This document shows positions 55,561 through 64,000 of a stretch of DNA of 64,000 nt, piece by piece. This DNA is from Amphibalanus amphitrite. Its lineage: Eukaryota > Arthropoda > Thecostraca > Balanomorpha > Balanidae. The position numbers and the translations under genes were made by a program. Under the pieces are notes generated by a model. That model had not been told where the DNA came from. It saw only the letters and a list, made by a program, of their open reading frames with translations, and did no database searches. Each line of letters opens with the position of its first letter. The first letter of the stretch is position 1. Location of the stretch: positions 372,001-436,000 of the forward strand of contig NW_024881693.1 of assembly GCF_019059575.1 (NCBI RefSeq). The letters are read 5' to 3'.

Positions 55561-55761
55561 CCATTTTTTATTCACGTCCTGATTCCCGGCCGTTTCTGTC
55601 CCGCTCGTGGACCCACCTTTTCAGGATCATGGCCGGTGTCCTGGAGGGGACCTCCTTTGTCACCAGCGGCACCGACCGAGCACTCGGTGTAGCAAACGGC
55701 ACGTCTCGCGTCCCTGCCCGAATGAGTCGCAGCGCGGGCCGGTCACATAGTTTTATAGGCC

Positions 55762-55793
<32 letters not shown>
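55762..55793. repeat. (CCG)n trinucleotide run
   Basis: About ten CCG units in a GC island (about 55600-55880). On the minus strand it reads as ten Ala in an 82-codon ORF starting at 55816, which has no other sign of being a gene. Confidence 0.9.
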
Positions 55794-55799
<6 letters not shown>

Positions 55800-55931
55800 G
55801 GCTCGACTCCCGGCACTAGCTCACGGCGTCAGAGCCAGAGCCGCCGCCCGAGCGCCGCGAATCGGCCGTCTGCGCGGGGCTACGCCCGGTTATTCAGGGA
55901 TTTTTTCTTCATTTTTAAGTCGGGAAATTGA

Positions 55932-58900
55932 TACTGGTTAGCTCTGCATAGCATGATTATGATGGACTGACTTATCGGAAAGGCATTTGGCGTTTGCAAT
56001 GTAAATTTCCAGCCGACGTAAAATATTTTTATTGCTTAAAAGATTAGCACAATCTGGAAAAGTTTCGTTACAGAAACATTATATTCATTCCTAAAGCCTG
56101 TTACTTTCTTTCAACATTTTCATACTGTGTAATATTTATCAGTTTAAAAGGATTAAAGTCTTAATTTTACAGCCTAAATTACAATTAATGTCATTATGCC
56201 GGATGAAATTAACGAAATATCAACTACGAAAATAAAATTGCAATAGGTGAGCAACGGACATATTTCAATAATTTTAAACCAATTCACGTTCTTTCATTAC
56301 CACATTCATTCAGTTAAAACATAAAACATCACATCCTAGTTAGAACATAGCGTTTAGCACACCAGCATTGTTTTTTGCTTGCACGCCTGTGTAATATGTA
56401 ATAGGATGTGCATCATTAAAGACTTTTATCGGTAATGCTTAGCATGAATGACCTCCCTATCGAAAATGAAAACAATGTGGTATTGAAAATCACAGGCATA
56501 GCATCCAGCGTGCGGTTTAGCCCTTGCTTAGGGCCCTGTAGTCAATAGATTGGCAATGGACATCTGATCGAGAGTGACGTGGGCTGCTTTTTGCCCTTAT
56601 CCACTGCAAAAGTCCAATGCAAGCCAAGTTGCTCCAATAAATACTGGTTACCGCCTGTTTAAGCCAGTTGCTATAAGTAACTTCTGTGTTGCATATCACC
56701 GTAATGAAATCGATCCTTTCCCGTCCACCTTCCACTGAAGTGTGTCCACGGACAATAACCGGATAAAGTTGTCTATTCCCGAGCGAGGGAAACTGGTTTC
56801 TCGGCAAACACAAGCAGTTGCCTGGTGCATCCATGACCTCAGATAATCCTTCGGTGCAACAGCAATATTCGCGTACCAATACTGGACGCTCTATAAACGA
56901 ACGACGAACCCATCGAGAAACCACAGTATCCATCCATTTTTGTCTAGTATCCATGCAATATGCATAGTATCCGTAGTGAGCCACCAGTGACCAGCAATCG
57001 ATTTTTGCGTTTAGCTTACGTAACATTCCAATCACCACGCCGAGCTCAGTCAGATATCTCTATCCTGGCTGAGGTATTTACAATCCTTCAGCAGCGCGAT
57101 TTTTGTGTTTTGTGGACATGCTTCGGAATCCATCATACTTTCTAGCTGGGCTTAGCGGCATTGTCGGCGCGCTTCTACATCTGTTACATCACCTATGCAG
57201 CGCATCTGCACCAACCATCGGAATTCCTGCACGTCAAATAAAAACAAACCTTCTGCTCACGGGTCACTCTGCATCGGAGAGCGATTTACATCAACGCAAC
57301 GGCCAGCCAAATGACAGTGAAAGTGTTTACATTATGCGCCGAAATGCGAGGAACGCAGACTCGGTGTGGTATAGAATGATGCTATGCTATAAGGTTGGCT
57401 GTGTTTTGACCGACTGACATCGAAGCAGATGAAGCTGCTTAGCTGAAGCCCAGCAAACCTGCTTACTGAAACAAAACACGATTTGACAAATACACGCAAA
57501 ATAACTGCACTGATCTTATGAAGAATACCTACATTAGAAAAGAGCCCAAGGGTAACTTTAGATAAGATGCCAGAAGGACAAACGGAAGAATAGTATGAAT
57601 GCTATCGATATGCATAAAGTCACTTGTCTACAAGCGGCCACAACCCCATCTCACGAAGCGTGGCTTTACCTGATGCATCTTTATTCAACGCCTTTCTCGT
57701 TCATGCATTCGCCCGCCCATCTGCAACGGAACCATTTTTTTTTTTGCGCGATGTGGAAAACGATCAACCCTCGTAGTTATCATCGCAGGCCGCAGGCCAC
57801 CCTCTTCCTTGTAAAGGCGCCAGCCTCAGCGACAGACCCGACCACTTGCAGCCCACCCTATACTGGCCAGCCCGAAGTCCGACCCCGAGCGTGCAGGCAG
57901 TCTGTCACCCGGCTGACCCGGGGCCGGCAGAGGCCAGAGCGGCGTCAAACCGTCAGCGGGCCCGCCGACAGCCGCGGGCGCCACAGCCGTGCTGTCCCTG
58001 ACCTTTGTGGTCGCCCCGCCTCGGGCGGCTCCGTGCTGCTCATCCGAGTCGGCCCGGCCGTTAGCTGAGCGCGCCCTGCGGCCCGACGGCGTGGGAGGCG
58101 ATTGCTACAGGTTTGAGACACGCCGACCGGCGCCCAGGAGGTGTCAGGGGTCAGAACGCACGCGAGCGCGGTCTGCGGCCGATTGCAGAGCGGCTGCGGT
58201 GGCAAAGTCTGGCTGCCGCCATTAGGTTCGATTGCGTGTGCGGCGTTTGGTTGACATCGTTAAGAATTGTATGGGACGGTGTAAATGTCGCGTGTTAGGC
58301 TCCAGTAGCTATAGCGTGAAATTTACCACCGCCATGAACAGATGTAATCGACGCGACACGAACATCGCCGCGCACTGCCCTTGTATAAAGCCTTAATAAA
58401 GACATCGTAAAAAATTTACAATCATTTTATCAAGACTTCAATAGATAAACAAACTACTGTTAGCACACCATATAAATGGTTTGTTGTAAGACAATTAAAA
58501 CAATTATCAATGCTAAAGATAACGACATACCTATGTTTGGAGACCAGTAGCCCTTCGTCCATAACATAAGTTAAGTGTGCCTCTAAAGTCAGCCGTGAAC
58601 TATTTTCGTTTTCCCGGCACACTAATCCATGAGCCTTAAGCCCATCATGACCCGACGTAATAAGAAAATCCGCCACGGCAGCCTCAGCCCTCAGGCCGGA
58701 TCGCAAGCTAAGTTCGCTCCAAGGACCCCTACACGTAATCTGCCACCAAGTCGAGAAAAAGCTACCGGCCTGTCGAGCTTCTTACAGGAGGCGGCTTCAT
58801 TGTCCCTTCTTCTTGTCCCACGTCGGAGACTGCAAGATAGCCTAAGCGAACGATCCGCTCTAATCTGGAGATAAGGGAATAGAGTTGCGATCAAAGGCCG

Positions 58901-61900
58901 TATCAGCGTTCAGCAATCACCTCCGCTTCATCGCGTCTTTACGACATCTCTTTACGGGGGATCGTAAAGCGAGCGACCGAAGACCGAGCGGCACTGAACT
59001 ACTGACACCGGGTCATTCAATTTACACTCCCTGCCTTGAAGACAACAAAATTAAATACAATACTACTCCAGTGATGGTCAGAACTCAGAAGTGCAAGAAT
59101 GTATGCGACAAGAAAATGTAAAGCTATGCAGTAGCACCTAAGCGATGGCAAAAGTCGAGTGTCGAACACACGTCACTGCCAGTCGTTCTCCGGCTGAGCT
59201 GAGAGTCGTGCCTGGCCACCGGATCAGACCAGGTGCATGGCGACACGTTCCACACCGCCGGACGTCAGGGTCACTCTGGGTTACTGCGAATGACAGGGTG
59301 TGCGAAAGGAATGAGTAGCGAATCTTTTTGTTGATCAGTAGTAGATGGCCAGTGCTAGATGGCCGACAGCAGATGGCTGCACTCCCGATAAACTCTGATC
59401 AAACTTCTACACAACAACTAGACTTGAGACATCACTATCATCTACATCACTATCATCATCAACATCAGCAGCTAACTCTTTTTCCATAGTCCATGCGTTC
59501 CGGTTCTACCCAAGCTCAGACTGTTCCGGTCCCTGCAGCCAATAACAAGACCCGAGTCTTCAAAGAGCGGCACTGCGCCTCCCATCATCAGCTCATATCG
59601 TGGAATCAGTTCCGCTACAATGACCCGCCGCGAAGGCCGGCCGCGCCCACAAAAACCCTGATCTCCGCGCACAGTGCACACGGAAGCCGCAAACAAAGAT
59701 GAATCAGGGAGTATCACGGGCTGAGGTGGTGTGCTGTGAAAGCTCGGGTGTGAGCGCGTGCCAGGCGAAGGGTATCAAATAGATGCCCTCACGGATGGAT
59801 GGTGCAGCGCTGAGAGGATATGATTCCTTCTGAAGGACACCGATACGGGAGTTTGCTCATTAGATGATATAAAAAGTGGTAGTTGTCTTACGAGACCATA
59901 ATATTTAGCTGAACAGGTTTGTGATAAATGATATAAATTATATCAAAGTCCATTTACCTGATATTAATGAATATACCTAAATGATTCATAAGTTAGACCC
60001 CAACAGTTGTTTATCTTCAACTAAACAAATGGCGAAAATATCCTTTCGCTGAATAATGACACGATAATTGATCTCACCTGAAGTAACCATTTGTAACAAA
60101 ATATGCGAAAGAGTCGATGATCATTTGTAAATTTATGTCATTTTCTGCGCAAAATGTCCAGCATCATGCAGTCATTTACCAATATTACGCAACACTACTA
60201 TTTCGCCACCTACGATGCTGTTGGCACCAACAGTCGCTTGAAAACGCAAATGGGGTGGCCAGTGCGTCTCGCTGCCGGCATTGTCTGCCACTGTGCCACC
60301 GGTCTGGCAAGGAACATCCATCGGACGAGTGCCGCGGGTCTTACCCCACACATCCGGGCGGCTTAGCTCTGACCGCTGCCTCACGAGACCCGCCGACAGA
60401 CAGCGAAAGTCCCCACCCGCTGCACTGATGGAGATAAGCCACCATTGGGGTGGGAGGGGCACTTGGCACCCGGTTGAGATTATTTAGGATCAATGTTGGA
60501 GAGATTCGTCATCGAAATCTATGTGCCAAGAAGAGGAATCGGCGCCCGACAGTTGCGTGAGTGAACACACGCATAAATTGGGTAACACAGACAGTCGCTG
60601 CCTTCCATCGTCAAATGCAAGGCCCTAAAAGTCAAATGCCTTGTCCAATATTCATTTCAATTATTTCTAACCACAAATGCTCATGCTATCAGGATATGAT
60701 AGTGAGCACATCTCGATGCATTATGTTATCACTCTATTTCCCCAATCACCGTCTCTATATCCGGCATCTAGAGTGTCTTAGTCTCTCAGCAGTCAAAACA
60801 ACATTCCAGCTCACTTCACCATCTCACTTTCATCTGATCTCCAGGGCAATTCAGGAAGTCGCTCTGTCCTAGTGCTATGGCCCTCGGGCTCCATTCATCC
60901 AGACGTATCTACTATCTATGCCCGCGCACGGTACTATATCGTAACGCGCGTCACGACTGAGCGACCGTGACAACGCGCGATCGCTGTTTGCCGTGACGGT
61001 CACGGTTGTGCCACGGGGTGACGGTCGGCCGGCCGGGTCAGGTCGGGTCAAACGCAGGTCACAGGCCGACATTGCCGCCGGGAAGGCATGACAAGATGTG
61101 GGTCTGGGATCCGGGAGTGGTTAAAATTCACCATACATATTGCCATATTTGGACTGGACTGGAGCCATTATACTCTGCTGCGTGAACACACAGTAACTAC
61201 ATTCAAATTCACCCGGTTATGTTGATAAACGTAGCCCCATCCATTTATTAGTTGGACGACACTTATATTAGACATTCTTCTACTTCTCAGAACGCATGCA
61301 CTGAGCTTACGAAATATCCTTTGTTTCTCATCGGTGTGAGATCGTGACTGCTTGCCCCTCGGAGTCCCGACCCGCCCTGCCGGCATGCCACGGCCGCTCT
61401 CCGCCTTCCATTTACCCCATCTGATGTCCGGTCAGTGTTCACCAATCAATGGAACACTTTTGAGTTGGGCGAACAATGAACAGGACATCCATTCACTGCG
61501 CCCGTCGACGGCCGTACCAGGCGGATCGGGCGGGGGCACTTCAGCCCCGACCGGCCGGCCTTGAACGAGATGGAAAGTTGCTGCCCGCGGCGCGTCGACC
61601 ATTTCCTCGGGGTGTATCGTTCGGTTAGAGTCGCGCCACGGCGGTTCCGGACGCTCCCTGGACGGATAATTTTTCACAGAAAGCATGCAGGTGTGCCCGG
61701 GAGGAATGGTTGTCAGCGAAGAACAGCGTTGTCCTGCTCTTATCTCGCCGTGCAAGGTGTGGTGGAGAAATTTCAGCCGCTTCCGAAGGATAGGTGATGA
61801 TGTAGGCTTAACGCATCTCGTGTATACCTACTTACATACATCGCCTCGCCCAGGAATTATAATCTGTAGTAATCTGTGGAACTTCGCCCTTAGGCATTCT

Positions 61901-64000
61901 GTTGAGCTACATGAAGTAAATAAAATCAACTGTTCCTAAAGTATTCAATAAAAAAAGATGGATGAATCATTCACTTGGCGTTGGGATGTCACTGGACGTT
62001 GTGATCCCCTGATGTGATAAAATGCTCCTCGAATATTTTTTTTTCTTTGCGAAGAAAGCGTCAAGAAATAGACCTGCTTATTATTCATAGCTCGAACGCT
62101 TTTATGTATTTACTCATTTGCTTGCAAACTTGTTGCAAAATAAATAATACCGTTCGTTCGCCTCATATGGAAAATAGCGGAATACCTCTGCACTATGCCT
62201 CGACCTTCTCAAGATCCGCCGCCGAGTAAACTGAAAGGCCGGGCTCCGCTGGTCTGATAACCGGTGTCCTCCCGGACAGGCCGAGTGAAAGCGGTCTGTG
62301 ACATTGCAGCTTCCCTCAGGGTCATCGGCCAACTCTGAGCACAACAGGACCGAGTTGCGGATGGTGAATAATTTGATGGCAGGGATCAGATAGGGCAAAA
62401 ATGGTTTGTTCGGTGCGTCAATATTTTCATTGAAAGTTACGGGTTACGTTTGAAGGTTATTCAAACAATAACACAATGAACAATACCATTTTTATAGGTA
62501 AATTGGTTAAAAAATGCATTCATTCACAGCCTCAATAATTGACTAGCGTATCCGTGTTTTCCATTTGACATGCACAGGTCATGTTGTTTGCCGAATATCG
62601 TATCAAATTTCATTACAAGATAGTCTGCTAACCATGGGTTAAAACTGTTACTTATACCACCGCCAACAATTCAAACCCATCGCGTCGTCAGCTCATTTGA
62701 GTCATCAGCACCATGACTTCATAATTTAGAGAAATCAGGTCTGCATTCACGATATTCAGCATCCACCCGAAATGTTCATTGTCGTGATCGACCGGGATCC
62801 ACCCGGTATTTTAGATCCCGCAGCACCATCGGTCCCGTTGGTTACAACTCCGTCCGACTGTCCCGCATCTCCAGCGGGCCCCGTGCCTCCGGGGCGGTCG
62901 CCGTGCCGGGTGCCGGGGGTCGCCGGTGCCGGGTGCCGGGCGGTCGCCAGGTGCCGCCTTCAGCAGCGCTGGACGGTCAGACAGCGGGCCTGCCCACCAG
63001 TCACCGCCTGACCTCCACCGGAGCCGGTTGGTTGCCCCACGCCGGTGGCTCAACGCCTGTCCTAAGACGCCGCGACCGCTCGGCTATCTCGCTGCCGCTC
63101 GGCCACGTCGAACACGAGAGGACGATGTAGTCGCTGCCGGCGGCGGGGGCTCGGGGCTCCCGGGAGGGTCCCAGATGCTGGCTTTGGTTGGCATACAAGT
63201 GCAGACTGAGACGGAAAGCTTAACGGGTAGCTGGGTGTGCATTAGATTGAGCTGTGAGCTTTTCGCGGCAGCTGAAAATGCTACAAGGCAAAAGCAAAGG
63301 TTCCAGTCTTCAAGCCGGGGAAACTTTTACAATACACTCGACACGCTTGTTTTGCTAGAGGGATCACAGGCAAAAGGTCACCTCAAAGTACCAGGCTGGA
63401 AGAGCAATAACACTTCTCAGGGTTCTGCATGGTGATTTAGCATAAAGCCCCCCAAAACGCATCTTTCAGAACCGCCTTACCGCAAGATCATGCGGTATTT
63501 ACATAATACGAAATCCCTAGCCACGACGGGCATTTACATAAGGCATTATGTCGGTACTGAAGGGTATATCCGTGCATCACAGCCCGTTTACCGGCTCCAC
63601 GACTGTCATAGTTTTTGTCACGACGCTCCCTTAAAAGCTTCACGAGTAGCCGAGAAAAACATGAATCATGAATAGGTAATGCGTCGTGTTGCGACTGCTC
63701 GGATCGTGATTAAAATATAAATTACGTGCTTGACTGACAACCCAATGCCATTTGTGTTTCATCAGTATCGCGCTTTCTTTTCAATTCAGACAGTTTCCCA
63801 TTACTTCAGCCGTTTCGGACGTTTTATAATTAACTTTGATATTCCTGCATTTCCACTTTTCCTGTCTGTCGGAACCGGATTACTGCATATCTCGTTTCCA
63901 CCACGGCACACGCCCTCCTACACTCCCTTCGTTGTTTCACTGTGCTCTTGAATCACGTGAGAACGGTGCAAACATTTCATTGCAGGGCAGGGCGGTACAA
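55932..64000. other. Gene-poor stretch to the end of the window
   Basis: No supported gene. GC islands at about 57840-58170, 61010-61080 and 62820-63170. Simple repeats: CATCACTATCAT-like at 59431-59470 and GTGCCGGG-like at about 62900-62950. The rest is unremarkable AT-leaning sequence. Confidence 0.4.

Noticed and set aside
55568-55816. Minus-strand poly-Ala ORF
   Set aside because: Explained by the CCG repeat; nothing else supports a gene.
1-64000. CRISPR array, operons or prokaryotic origin
   Set aside because: Genes are spliced with GT-AG introns; no direct-repeat/spacer structure is present.

Overview
The window looks like nuclear DNA of an arthropod, most probably a crustacean. The reasons are spliced genes with GT-AG introns of about 300 bp to several kb, arthropod-style Prp19, Wrap53 and CROT proteins, a large secreted repetitive protein of cuticle or matrix type, and many nested fragments of arthropod-style transposons. 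I cannot name the species from sequence alone.

Layout: (1) 1-2.57 kb is gene-poor, with a BEN-protein-like fragment, a 42-bp perfect palindrome, a minisatellite and a cluster of three palindromic CRE sites. (2) 2.57-4.9 kb carries an intronless glutathione reductase gene (+) whose upstream reading frame runs through the end of a TTAA-flanked transposon. (3) 7.04-8.22 kb is a TTAA-flanked element packed with nuclear-receptor half-sites. (4) 9.75-21.26 kb is a peroxisomal carnitine O-octanoyltransferase gene (CROT, +): a TATA promoter, a probable non-coding exon 1 and 12 coding exons that I could join in frame to 618 aa. Its introns hold a hAT-like MITE, a reverse transcriptase fragment, a second half-site-rich element and, at several splice junctions, tandem duplications of the junction itself. 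(5) 22.99-25.6 kb holds a broken ubiquitin-specific protease fragment (-) abutting an LTR retrotransposon remnant (LTR, gag, protease). (6) 25.8-29.1 kb is WRAP53/TCAB1 (-, 7 exons, 514 aa). (7) 29.66-36.59 kb is PRPF19 (+, 8 exons, 511 aa). WRAP53 and PRPF19 are head to head, with 554 bp between start codons containing two perfect CRE palindromes. PRPF19 intron 1 is a nest of mobile elements. (8) 38.7-43.8 kb (-) is a gene for a secreted protein of about 1,400 aa made of alternating acidic (Ala/Glu/Pro) and basic (Arg/Gly) blocks. (9) 44.4-64 kb shows no gene I can support.

The named genes are unrelated housekeeping functions: glutathione redox, peroxisomal acyl-carnitine export, telomerase/Cajal-body RNP assembly, and spliceosome/ubiquitin ligase. 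The matrix-like protein is the only lineage-specific gene. WRAP53 and PRPF19 both act in nuclear RNP biology and seem to share a promoter.

The observations most worth a second look are the splice-junction-spanning tandem repeats in CROT, the half-site-rich dispersed element, the alternating-charge secreted protein, and the transposon-derived leader of glutathione reductase. All exon joins were made by hand from reading frame, splice consensus and recalled family sequence; no alignment or search was run.
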